This document shows, piece by piece, positions 26,801 to 33,379 of a DNA stretch of 37,632 bases. Within the stretch, counting starts at the first letter, position 1, and the number at the start of each line of letters is the position of its first letter. A program made the translations under genes and the position numbers. The DNA lies in the NCBI GenBank assembly GCA_014695295.1, contig JACJNY010000017.1, forward strand, positions 1 to 37,632, given 5' to 3'. The notes under the pieces were generated by a model. The model saw only the letters and a list, made by a program, of their open reading frames with translations. It had not been told where the DNA came from and did no database searches. The stretch is from Microcoleus sp. FACHB-61 (GTDB taxonomy: Bacteria; Cyanobacteriota; Cyanobacteriia; Cyanobacteriales; Microcoleaceae).

Positions 26801-28261
26801 CCGAGGGCGATTTTTGCAGGATTGCCAGTTTCCAATTTAATCTGTAGGGCTTCGGGACTGACGCCAGAAACTCTCGATGCGGCGCTTTTAGACTTGCAGG
26901 GTGTAATTTTGGGGACTCCGGCCGGCTGGTCGGATGCTTATCGGTTTAACCTGCGGGAGGCTGTTTTGGGCGCGTCTCTGGTGGCTTCGGGTTCGCAAAT
27001 TTTTGTGGTGGAAGATGCGATCGCCACTTTGATTGCTGCTGTAACTCCTGTGAAAAATGCCCCAGGAGTGCAGTCGTCAGCCGTGGATTCTGCTAAGGGC
27101 GGTGAAGAAGCTGCACCGCTGACGGTGAACGCTTCGTCTTTTAGCGGGGGAACTTTGATTTTGAATGCGGGGGCGGCGACGGTGGAATTAGCTTTAGTTG
27201 AGTTGCCGTCCAATCTTCAAGATTTAACTCGTGCTGATTTTACTTGCCACAGTTTTGCTTTTGCTGGCGATGCTTTCGATCAGGATATTATCTGTCAGTT
27301 GTTGGCTAAAAATGAAACTTGGGGAATGTCGATCGATTTGCCACGTCCGGGGCATCCTGATTTGCCTAGCCGCTATCAATTGCAGCAGCGGTTACAAGGT
27401 TCTGCTTTTGGCCTGCAATTGTTAGAGGCGGCAAGGCATCTAAAAGTTATTTTGCAGCATCAAAAAAGTTTTGCTTTGAATATTGACCAGCAGCATTGGG
27501 ATGTGAAGCGCAAAGATTTGGAAAGTCTGGTTTTAGTGCCTTTTATGCAGCAGTTGAACCGCGAATTGAATGCTTTGCTCAGCCGCGCGGGAATGTCGCC
27601 GGCGGGGATTAATCAGGCGATTTGTGCGGGGGGTATGGGTGCTTGGCCTGCGATCGCCCGCTGGTTGCGGCAGAAGCTGCCGAATGCGATCGTGGTTCAA
27701 GACCAAGAATTGCAGGGCGATCGAGATATTTTTGAAACTCACAATCCTGCATTAAATTCTGTATTTCAAAGCACAAATCTTTCAGGAAAAATTGGTCGAG
27801 TTGCCTGCGGGTTAGCGAGTTTGGCTCTCTATCCTCAAATTTTGGATGTGTTGCAGCAGCAGTACAGCGACTTTTTTCTGCTGTGGGAATTAATGCAGGT
27901 TTTGGGCGCAGAAACTCTGAGCTTTCAGGAAATTTTGCAGTTGTTGGAACGCCAAGGGGTGAATACCCGCACCTGCGAGTCCCGGATTCTGCGGATTTTG
28001 GAAGGAAAATTGCCGTCGGGACTTGTGCCTGCGGAGGAAGATTTCATGCTGCTGGCCGAGGAGTCGAGGCAAAATCCCGATTGGGAAGCAATTTTGGCCG
28101 AGCCGCTTTTCTTTGAAGATGTCTCGCGGGGTTATCGCTTGAATCTCGAACACGCCTCTGTTGTTCGCGAATATTTAGGCAAACTCGCTTCTAGCAGCCA
28201 GCAAAAATTGTTAGAGCCACTAACAATTGCTTGGGATGTTCGCAACGATTCTTATCGCTAA
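23876..28261 (+). CDS. Very large acidic coiled-coil protein with C-terminal Hsp70/actin-like domain
   Basis: 1461 residues from a TTG with AGAGG about eight bases upstream; no ATG lies upstream in frame. Order: a helical N-terminus (1-55), a Pro-rich linker, a Gln-rich coiled coil (about 105-175), a second helical block (about 215-285), a low-complexity acidic region (about 300-815, many Glu/Asp/Leu motifs such as EVFELSSEDEPFVLEEELED), then an actin-like ATPase-type domain from 826 to the end. The latter shows GIDFASSGLSAALLD (phosphate 1, about 829), GTLILNAGAATVELALVEL (phosphate 2, about 1093, lacking the usual acidic residues) and ICAGGMGAWPAIARWL (adenosine motif, about 1245). It is probably a cytoplasmic scaffold or regulator; ATP binding is plausible, hydrolysis doubtful. 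No function is known to me. Confidence 0.85.
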   Translation: MNSQKYKIQALIAEIDEVLSKPAPRLPWTGSIDTVHQRQLLERVRAYLVSSDSKPAAGKVPASPNVRPQPVPVPKVPPRAPSPSAAEQIMLAVTGEISHLRSSLTEPLQEDIEALRQQQQALIQEIKQLEAKRQQQQSLAQQQANQQQIISEFLQVLTARLEETLTSDFSQILGSLENQLLQSSAAPNSLNSAQSEQQAVDVTLNPQTSGEHPLLTPAQRLEQMQLFQSRADSLLMSLDSRMAIVFEALQANLQSYQASLGQGLENMYGLSQESEAMFAAFVNHLAAHLAREASSYVQQPIDLANLETVIQTAADRSDATPGLSHTAIEQSAAETHSGELVQSNRTGEFGEQDRLPYAGTEISPQFRELRRDRNRIPTPISLPDLEDNLFGSTPEKPRPTTPLSGAESENRLAETGEDVEDLYASLFAGEAVAEVELELESFPIENTGIEVKSEAVEYQDAAERETAESLKMTEDLFVNLLDEGESLEDILVGEEPEFVIGNSVNDLTLDTADLFESQVATVRQVSEPPASTASLQIDPDDRENLETAQNRGEQFDAAMPQSRDLSPPELRTPAEISPNLPSAGPRVPSAGDVQTGEFDTSSQQLDDAYIQASPDEDLLPIEVLEDDLDRALNLDNNTLELLETDLYNLEGLENTSSRRSNSSAANSLDLSASSPEGGAQNPFAEAVDEELGTLEDLFSEVFELSSEDEPFVLEEELEDDLFAEEDESNLTLDEILASLTDADRPLTDSPSPETAEINELRSSPPESQKKNLISTESKAGVVETKTELSELAAQQQESAPYSVAGAIAPAFPDSDTQSRERGNSRWYLGIDFASSGLSAALLDRASGQLHPIYWEASQGEGSEKGAIFRIPSAAVLAETAPGSPGSEVTVKSVGIPPVALPAGEFLRQNFKLPLKVGIPYQREAAGMYEPLLQWSPLQAFSIALPLQGLRALLATLNPRKQGQKFGGSEEVLDSAPRAIFAGLPVSNLICRASGLTPETLDAALLDLQGVILGTPAGWSDAYRFNLREAVLGASLVASGSQIFVVEDAIATLIAAVTPVKNAPGVQSSAVDSAKGGEEAAPLTVNASSFSGGTLILNAGAATVELALVELPSNLQDLTRADFTCHSFAFAGDAFDQDIICQLLAKNETWGMSIDLPRPGHPDLPSRYQLQQRLQGSAFGLQLLEAARHLKVILQHQKSFALNIDQQHWDVKRKDLESLVLVPFMQQLNRELNALLSRAGMSPAGINQAICAGGMGAWPAIARWLRQKLPNAIVVQDQELQGDRDIFETHNPALNSVFQSTNLSGKIGRVACGLASLALYPQILDVLQQQYSDFFLLWELMQVLGAETLSFQEILQLLERQGVNTRTCESRILRILEGKLPSGLVPAEEDFMLLAEESRQNPDWEAILAEPLFFEDVSRGYRLNLEHASVVREYLGKLASSSQQKLLEPLTIAWDVRNDSYR

Positions 28262-28266
28262 ACGCC

Positions 28267-28336
28267 AAAAAACCCGGTTTCTCAGTGGAATCCTCCCTCT
28301 CTTCCCGGAAGATTGTTAGTAGAAACCGGGTTTTTT
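28267..28336 (+). terminator. Hairpin after the Hsp70-like gene
   Basis: AAAAAACCCGGTTTCT (28267-28282) and its exact complement at 28321-28336, ending in six T, begin 6 bp after the stop codon. It is symmetrical, so it could also act on the other strand. It is related to the hairpin at 19161-19261, hence a dispersed repeat used as terminator. Confidence 0.7.
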
Positions 28337-28534
28337 GCGTGCAGGACTAAGTTTTTTATGTAAATTTACTTAAACTTACATAAACTTTATACGTTTTTAG
28401 AAAAAATACACAGAAACTTTATAAAAGTGTTGTTGCTTTTTAAAGATTGTGCAAAGCTCAGCATTTGAGGATCTGCAGATTTGACGAGACGAATAAGATG
28501 GACGTGAGATCTCGTTAAAGTTGAGACAAATCAA

Positions 28535-29245
28535 ATGAAATTTGGGATGGGTGCCTCGAAATTATCAGTATTATCAGAAATGCTGTCCTTATTTTTTCAA
28601 AAATTTACTTACAAAGTTTCTGTATCAAAAGAGCACGTTCACCGATCCGTAACGAGCAAGGTAAAGCGGTCGATCGATATTTTGGGCTCGTTGCTGGGAC
28701 TGGCAATTGCTGCAGCGGTGGCGGTGCCGGTGGCAGTGGCGATGCTGTTGGACAATCCGGGCCCGCTGCTGTACAGTCAAGTCCGCTGCAGCTTCAAAGG
28801 GCGACATTTCAGAATGTGGAAATTTCGATCGATGGTTGTCGGTGCAGACAAGCTCAAACATTTAGTTAGCAACCAAGCCAAGGGTCACATTTTTAAGAAT
28901 GAAAAAGACCCGCGAATTACCCGCATCGGCCGTTTTTTGCGGAGGACGAGTTTGGACGAGTTGCCTCAATTCTGGAACGTGTTAGTCGGCGACATGAGTT
29001 TGGTGGGGACTCGGCCGCCCACTCCCGATGAGGTTGCTGCCTATGACGAATTTCACTGGCAGCGTTTAAATGTCAAACCCGGTATGACTGGGGAGTGGCA
29101 AGTCAACGGACGGTCTGGAGTGAAAGACTTTGACGAGATTGTGCTCATGGATCTCGACTATCAGCGCAAATGGTCTGTTGTCTACGACATCATTCTGATT
29201 TGCAAAACAATTTTGGTTGTTTTGAGTAAAAACGGTGCGTGTTAA
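28535..29245 (+). CDS. Bacterial sugar transferase (polyprenyl-phosphate sugar-1-phosphate transferase)
   Basis: 236 residues, ATG start without a strong ribosome binding site. An N-terminal 45-residue cytoplasmic tail is followed by one membrane segment (SIDILGSLLGLAIAAAVAVPVAVAM, about 47-71, the re-entrant helix of this family). The catalytic core has FRMWKFRSM, the KDPRITRIGRFLRRTSLDELPQ block with the DE pair, VGDMSLVGTRPP and the C-terminal KPGMTGEWQVNGRS. It moves a sugar-1-phosphate from a nucleotide sugar to undecaprenyl phosphate, the first step of an exopolysaccharide or lipid-linked glycan. It lacks the extra N-terminal membrane spans of WcaJ, so it is the short type (like PglC or the WbaP core). 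It is alone here, but could start the glycan that the operon at 1308-7677 extends; that link is inference. Confidence 0.93.
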   Translation: MKFGMGASKLSVLSEMLSLFFQKFTYKVSVSKEHVHRSVTSKVKRSIDILGSLLGLAIAAAVAVPVAVAMLLDNPGPLLYSQVRCSFKGRHFRMWKFRSMVVGADKLKHLVSNQAKGHIFKNEKDPRITRIGRFLRRTSLDELPQFWNVLVGDMSLVGTRPPTPDEVAAYDEFHWQRLNVKPGMTGEWQVNGRSGVKDFDEIVLMDLDYQRKWSVVYDIILICKTILVVLSKNGAC

Positions 29246-29328
29246 ATAGGTAACTTGTTTTGGGTTGTTTTTTTTTATTATTTTACGAAAAAACAGGGGA
29301 TGAAATATTTGGAAACAGGATTAAATAT

Positions 29329-30174
29329 ATGTTAATAGAATTAGCGATTGGTGACGCTTACGGTGCGGGTTTTGAATTTGTTGACCAGCAGACGATCGAA
29401 TTGTACAACAATCTCAACGGCTACATCAAGCATCCCCGTCACGACATCCAGCCTGGATGTTACACAGACGATACGCAGATGAGTTTAGCGGTCGCAGAAG
29501 CTATCGTCAGCCGAGAACCTTGGACGCCGGAACTTTTAGCGAGCAAATTTGTTGCAGCTTTTCACCGCGATCGCCGATTGGGCTATGCTGGGAAATTTTA
29601 CAATTTTTTGCTACAAGTTCAAGACGGAAAAGAATTCTTAGAAAAAATACACTCCTCTAGCGATAAAAGCGGATCTGCGATGCGAGCAGGCCCCATTGGC
29701 ATTTTTCCTACTATTGAAAAAGTAATCGAAAATGCTACCGTTCAAGCTGCAATTACTCACAACACTCCTGATGGCATTAAAGCAGCTATAGCGGCCGCTT
29801 TGATGTCCCATTACTTTATTTATCAGCTAGGTTTAAAGAAGAATTTGGGAAATTTTATAGAAAAGCACGTCCCTGGTGAGTGGTCGATACCTTGGCCAGG
29901 AGAAGTCAGCGTTAAAGGTTTGGTCTGTGTTAGAGCAGCTATTACTGCGGTCATGCTCCATGATAGTATGAGCAAACTGCTCCAAGATTGCATTGCCTTT
30001 TCGGGAGATGTCGATACAGTAGCAACTATTGCTTTAGCTGCTGGTTCCTGTAGCAGTGAAATTGCCCAAGACCTGCCAGAAAATCTGGTACAAGGATTAG
30101 AAAATCTATCTTACGGTCGAGATTATATCATAGAACTGGATCGACAGTTAATGAATTGCAGGAGCGACTTCTGA
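29329..30174 (+). CDS. ADP-ribosylglycohydrolase family protein
   Basis: 281 residues from the ATG at 29329, with AGGA upstream; the frame is open to 29260 but those residues (MGCFFLLFYEKTGDE) do not belong to the family. MLIELAIGDAYGAGFEFVD is the family N-terminus; CYTDDTQMSLAVAEAI (about 44-59) carries the Thr-Asp-Asp metal ligands; GSAMRAGPIGIF and SGDVDTVATIALAAGS, with the second Asp ligand set (DVDT), complete the two-metal site. Members remove ADP-ribose from arginine (as DraG does on nitrogenase reductase) or other acceptors. No DraT partner or nitrogenase gene is here, so the target is open. All core metal-binding motifs look intact. Confidence 0.9.
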   Translation: MLIELAIGDAYGAGFEFVDQQTIELYNNLNGYIKHPRHDIQPGCYTDDTQMSLAVAEAIVSREPWTPELLASKFVAAFHRDRRLGYAGKFYNFLLQVQDGKEFLEKIHSSSDKSGSAMRAGPIGIFPTIEKVIENATVQAAITHNTPDGIKAAIAAALMSHYFIYQLGLKKNLGNFIEKHVPGEWSIPWPGEVSVKGLVCVRAAITAVMLHDSMSKLLQDCIAFSGDVDTVATIALAAGSCSSEIAQDLPENLVQGLENLSYGRDYIIELDRQLMNCRSDF

Positions 30175-30242
30175 CTTGTTCCTGATATCTGTTACATCCG
30201 TTAAATCCCTATTCACTGCGCGTTGCCGAACTTCTGTCTATT

Positions 30243-30761
30243 ATGAATTTGCCTAATTTGATTACTTTTTCTCGCTTGCTGGGAGTACCTTTTCTGCTCT
30301 ACGGTTTGTACGACCCAAGCGCGCAAAGCCGCTGGATTTGCACCGCGATTTTTGTGGTAGCTGCGGCTACTGATTGGCTGGACGGCTATTTGGCTAGGAA
30401 GTTGAATCAAATTACCGATTTGGGAAAGTTTCTCGACCCTTTGGTGGATAAATTGTTGGTACTCGCGCCGCTTTTAGTGTTGATTGAGTTGGGGAAAGTG
30501 CCCGCTTGGGCAGTGTTTTTAATTTTGGGTCGGGAGTTGACGATTGCGGGGTGGCGTGTTAATAAAACTACGATTTCTGGAGCTAATATTTGGGGCAAAT
30601 TGAAGACGGTGAGTCAGATTGTGGCGATCGCACTTTTAATTGCTCCTCTGTCTGAAGCGTGGAATTTTCCCGCATTAATTGCTTTTTGGGTTTCTGTGGC
30701 TTTAACTTTGATTTCTGGCGCTATTTATCTGTGGCCGGAAAAGACTGCTGAGGACAAGTAA
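30243..30761 (+). CDS. pgsA: CDP-diacylglycerol--glycerol-3-phosphate 3-phosphatidyltransferase
   Basis: 172 residues, ATG start. The CDP-alcohol phosphotransferase signature D-x2-DG-x2-AR-x8-G-x3-D-x3-D is complete: DWLDGYLARKLNQITD then LGKFLDPLVDK (about 45-71). Four to five membrane spans follow. The N-terminus MNLPNLITFSRLLGVPFLL is typical of PgsA. It makes phosphatidylglycerophosphate, the precursor of phosphatidylglycerol, the only major phospholipid of thylakoids and essential for photosystems in cyanobacteria. It ends about 100 bp before the flv1 stop, with which it is convergent. Confidence 0.92.
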   Translation: MNLPNLITFSRLLGVPFLLYGLYDPSAQSRWICTAIFVVAAATDWLDGYLARKLNQITDLGKFLDPLVDKLLVLAPLLVLIELGKVPAWAVFLILGRELTIAGWRVNKTTISGANIWGKLKTVSQIVAIALLIAPLSEAWNFPALIAFWVSVALTLISGAIYLWPEKTAEDK

Positions 30762-30824
30762 ATCAGTTTTATTTAAACCGCAGATTAACGCGGATTAACG
30801 CAGATAAAAACTTCGATATATTTG

Positions 30825-30851
30825 TAGGGACACGGCAATGCCGTGTCCCTA
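30825..30851. terminator. Perfect 13-bp hairpin between convergent pgsA and flv1
   Basis: TAGGGACACGGCA (30825-30837), a one-base loop, then its exact complement to 30851. The TAGGGACACGGCA palindrome is a common dispersed cyanobacterial type; here it sits between two convergent genes, so it could stop both transcripts. The flanking 30778-30810 holds a GCAGATTAACGCGGATTAAC-type repeat. Confidence 0.6.
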
Positions 30852-30859
30852 GCCGTAGC

Positions 30860-32605
30860 TTAATAATGAGTCCCAGATTTCCGGTAGTGCACCGCTGTCA
30901 CGCCGTCATTTTTGAGCAAATGACCGTTTTCAATCGCCGCATAAACTACCCAGTGATCGCCGCATTCCATCCGACTTATCACTTGGCATTCCAGATAAGC
31001 TAGAGCATCAGTCAAAACGAGACAGCCGTTGCTAGCTTCCATTGTTTCGACTCCGGCAAATCTGTCTTCTCCCGGAGCAAAGTTTTTCATGAAATACTTC
31101 CGCAACTGTCGCCCTTCTGCTAAGATGTTGAGCACAAATTTGTCTCCGGCATACATCAAAGATTCGATCGATCGATCTTTCGCCACCGCAATCGTCACAC
31201 CGGGCGGATTAAACGTTGCTTGCGACACCCAGGAAGCCAGCATCGCACTGGTGACATCCTCCCGCTTCGCCGAGACTACGCACAGCGAACCAACGAGTCT
31301 CCCTACGGCTTGTTCAGTGCGATCGCTCCCCGCTGCTAACTGCGGTTTCGGTGCCCGCAATTTTTGCGATCGAATCAAAGCTTGAGCAAAATCTGTTCCC
31401 ACATCTGTGCACTCGTGAATCGTCGCCGCCGTCGGCTTAAATTTGGCTCGAATCGGCTCAAATCCAATTCGATAGCCGGCATCTTTCAGCTTGTTTTCCA
31501 CTAAGTCGATCGCCTCTCCACTCCAGCCAAAAGAACCGAAAACCCCCGCTAATTTGCTCTTAGTTGCGGTAGATAAAACAATTCCCAAAGCAGTTTGAAT
31601 TTGCGTCGGAGCGTGTCCTGCTAGCGTGGGAGTTCCGATGATAAATCCCGCGCATTTTTCGATAGCCTCTTGAATTTCTCCTGGTTCGGCAAATTCGCAG
31701 TTGATACTTTCCACCGCAACGCCGGCTTTCGTAATTCCTTTGGCGATCGCCTGCGCTAAAGTAGCCGTATTTCCGTAAGCCGATGCATAAATTAAAGCAA
31801 CTGTCAAGTCTTTTGAATTTTGTTGCTGGCTCCATTCCCGATACAAATTGCTCAGTTCATTAAGGCCGTAACGGACGATCGGGCCGTGACCGGGAGCATA
31901 AAATGCTGTGGGTAAATCGGCGAATTTATCCATTGCAGCCAGCACTTGTTTTGCTTGAGATGCGTGCAGGGAATCGTAATAATAGCGCCGATCTTCGCTG
32001 TAAACGCTCCACCCTTCATCGAATACTTGATCCCCGCAAACGTGAGCTCCAAATAGTTTGTCCGTGAACACGATTCGAGTGTGCGGATCGTAGGTGCAAA
32101 GTTGATCTGGCCAACGGGGAGTTGGAGTCGCGATGAATTTTAAGGCGTGACCTTTTCCTAAGTTGAGAGTTTCTTCTCCCCGAACGATCAAAATGTTTAA
32201 TTCTTGGTCGGGGAAAGCGGCGCGCAAACTAATTGCGGCGGGATTCGTGCAAACCAAAGCTACTTGAGGAGCTAATTCTAACAGAGCTTTAATTGTTACT
32301 GACCTGTTAGCATTGAAATGCCCCAAAATTATGTAATCCAGCTTGGTTAAGTCCACCCGTTTCTGCAAAAATTCCAGGTAATTTTGAGTAAAAGATTCCC
32401 CCGGCGGGTCGAACAAAGCAGTTTTGTCAGCTTGAATAATATAGCTATTTGCTGTCGTACCCTTTTGCAGCGAATACTCGACTTCAAATTTGAGTCGAGC
32501 CCAAGTGCGCGATCGCAGAATAAAAGTATCGAGTGCGATCGGGATAAACTGCACGTCGCGGGGTTTGACATCAGATGCGAGTCTAGGAGTCAAAGTGTTA
32601 GTCAT
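30860..32605 (-). CDS. flv1: Flavodiiron protein, Flv1 class (non-canonical di-iron site)
   Basis: 581 residues from the ATG at 32605 (ribosome binding site AGGTG); a GTG at 32614 is possible. The domains are a metallo-beta-lactamase-like part (about 25-265), a flavodoxin part (from about 270, ALIYASAYGNTATLAQAI) and a C-terminal flavin reductase part (from about 430, VGSLCVVSAKREDVTSAM), as in photosynthetic flavodiiron proteins. The site that should read HxExDH is HFNANR; the later His is Arg in TPRWPDQ and the Asp is Lys in FTDKLFG; only the last His (GHGPIV) stays. These changes define the Flv1/Flv2 class. Flv1 works with Flv3 to reduce O2 to water with electrons from photosystem I. It overlaps the upstream VWA-like stop by 8 bp. 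Confidence 0.9.
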   Translation of the reverse strand: MTNTLTPRLASDVKPRDVQFIPIALDTFILRSRTWARLKFEVEYSLQKGTTANSYIIQADKTALFDPPGESFTQNYLEFLQKRVDLTKLDYIILGHFNANRSVTIKALLELAPQVALVCTNPAAISLRAAFPDQELNILIVRGEETLNLGKGHALKFIATPTPRWPDQLCTYDPHTRIVFTDKLFGAHVCGDQVFDEGWSVYSEDRRYYYDSLHASQAKQVLAAMDKFADLPTAFYAPGHGPIVRYGLNELSNLYREWSQQQNSKDLTVALIYASAYGNTATLAQAIAKGITKAGVAVESINCEFAEPGEIQEAIEKCAGFIIGTPTLAGHAPTQIQTALGIVLSTATKSKLAGVFGSFGWSGEAIDLVENKLKDAGYRIGFEPIRAKFKPTAATIHECTDVGTDFAQALIRSQKLRAPKPQLAAGSDRTEQAVGRLVGSLCVVSAKREDVTSAMLASWVSQATFNPPGVTIAVAKDRSIESLMYAGDKFVLNILAEGRQLRKYFMKNFAPGEDRFAGVETMEASNGCLVLTDALAYLECQVISRMECGDHWVVYAAIENGHLLKNDGVTAVHYRKSGTHY

Positions 32606-33227
32606 TAATTGCACCTATGAGAAACTGAACTACAGAACTTCTTTTGATTTCGTGCCAAAACTTGGTATCTACAATGTCAAACCTTGCACCTCTACCCTGT
32701 AAATTGGTATCCAGGTCAGTCAGAAATTCCCTGGTTTTCAAATCGTCGCCAATTTGGATAAAGCTCACTCCAATTTCTTCATCTTTCTCTATTTTATTTG
32801 CCGCACCTACAATAATTTCGGCGACAGCAGCGACTTCTTCGGGTTTTTCATCGAGGACTGCAACAATTATTGCTCCTTTCTTCCCTTTGCCATCTTTTTT
32901 GTTTGCGAAATAATCGCTAAAACTTGCTTTCAGAGCTTCTTCCAAATTAGTCGCAGTCGGGTTTGCTGAATCCGGTTCCGTATTTTGTCGCTGCAAAATT
33001 TCAGCTAACCGGCCAACATTTGAATTTTTATACTTCCACATAGGAGTAGAAGCTTCGTAAAGTGTGATGCCGTCGCTGTCAAATTCCTGACATTTTTTTG
33101 CTAAGTCGATCAGAGATGCCTGCGCTTCTACCCACTCCTCGTACCAAGGATGGTGAGGGTCTCTGCTGGCATCGCTTCTGGCAATAATAATTGTGTAATC
33201 TCGGTCTTCTAAAAGATTGGCAGGCAT
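32598..33227 (-). CDS. VWA-like protein with degenerate MIDAS, between flv3 and flv1
   Basis: 209 residues from the ATG at 33227, which has AGGGGA eight bases upstream; the frame is open to 33299 but that part starts in a repeat. The sequence DRDYTIIIARSDASR aligns with the start of cyanobacterial von Willebrand A proteins (usually IIDKSGSM), later DGITLYEAS, PTATNLEEALK, IIVAVLDEKPEEVAAV and GVSFIQIGDD. The MIDAS Asp of D-x-S-x-S is Ala here and the next Ser is displaced, while the Thr (TNL) and later Asp (LDE) remain. Metal binding is thus doubtful. It is cytoplasmic, with no signal or membrane span. It overlaps flv1 and follows flv3 in the same direction, so a role with the flavodiiron pair is likely by context. 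Confidence 0.75.
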   Translation of the reverse strand: MPANLLEDRDYTIIIARSDASRDPHHPWYEEWVEAQASLIDLAKKCQEFDSDGITLYEASTPMWKYKNSNVGRLAEILQRQNTEPDSANPTATNLEEALKASFSDYFANKKDGKGKKGAIIVAVLDEKPEEVAAVAEIIVGAANKIEKDEEIGVSFIQIGDDLKTREFLTDLDTNLQGRGARFDIVDTKFWHEIKRSSVVQFLIGAIND

Positions 33228-33379
33228 TGGCAATTCCCCTAGTAAAAATGGAGAAGCAAAAGGTAAGAAAAGGCTTATGGCGCACCGTAAGTTTAGCACC
33301 CGCTAAGGTTCGCCATAAGCACCCTACGTTGAGAGTTTTTGCGTAGGTAAGGTGCGGCACAAGCACCCGAACTTCCTAC
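33228..33379. repeat. Palindromic repeat in the flv3-VWA spacer
   Basis: CTTATGGCG and CGCCATAAG, at about 33273-33281 and 33310-33318, are complementary and enclose CACCGTAAGTTTAGCACCCG; GCACCCTAC and GGTGCGGCACAAGCACC follow. The spacer between flv3 and the VWA-like gene is therefore largely a repeated element, which may reduce read-through and set the flv3 to flv1 ratio (inference). Confidence 0.55.

Noticed and set aside
29260..29328. Upstream start for the ADP-ribosylglycohydrolase
   Set aside because: The added residues do not match the family, and the ATG at 29329 starts exactly at the conserved N-terminus.
33228..33299. Upstream start for the VWA-like protein
   Set aside because: The extra residues come from a repeat-bearing spacer; the ATG at 33227 has a good ribosome binding site.
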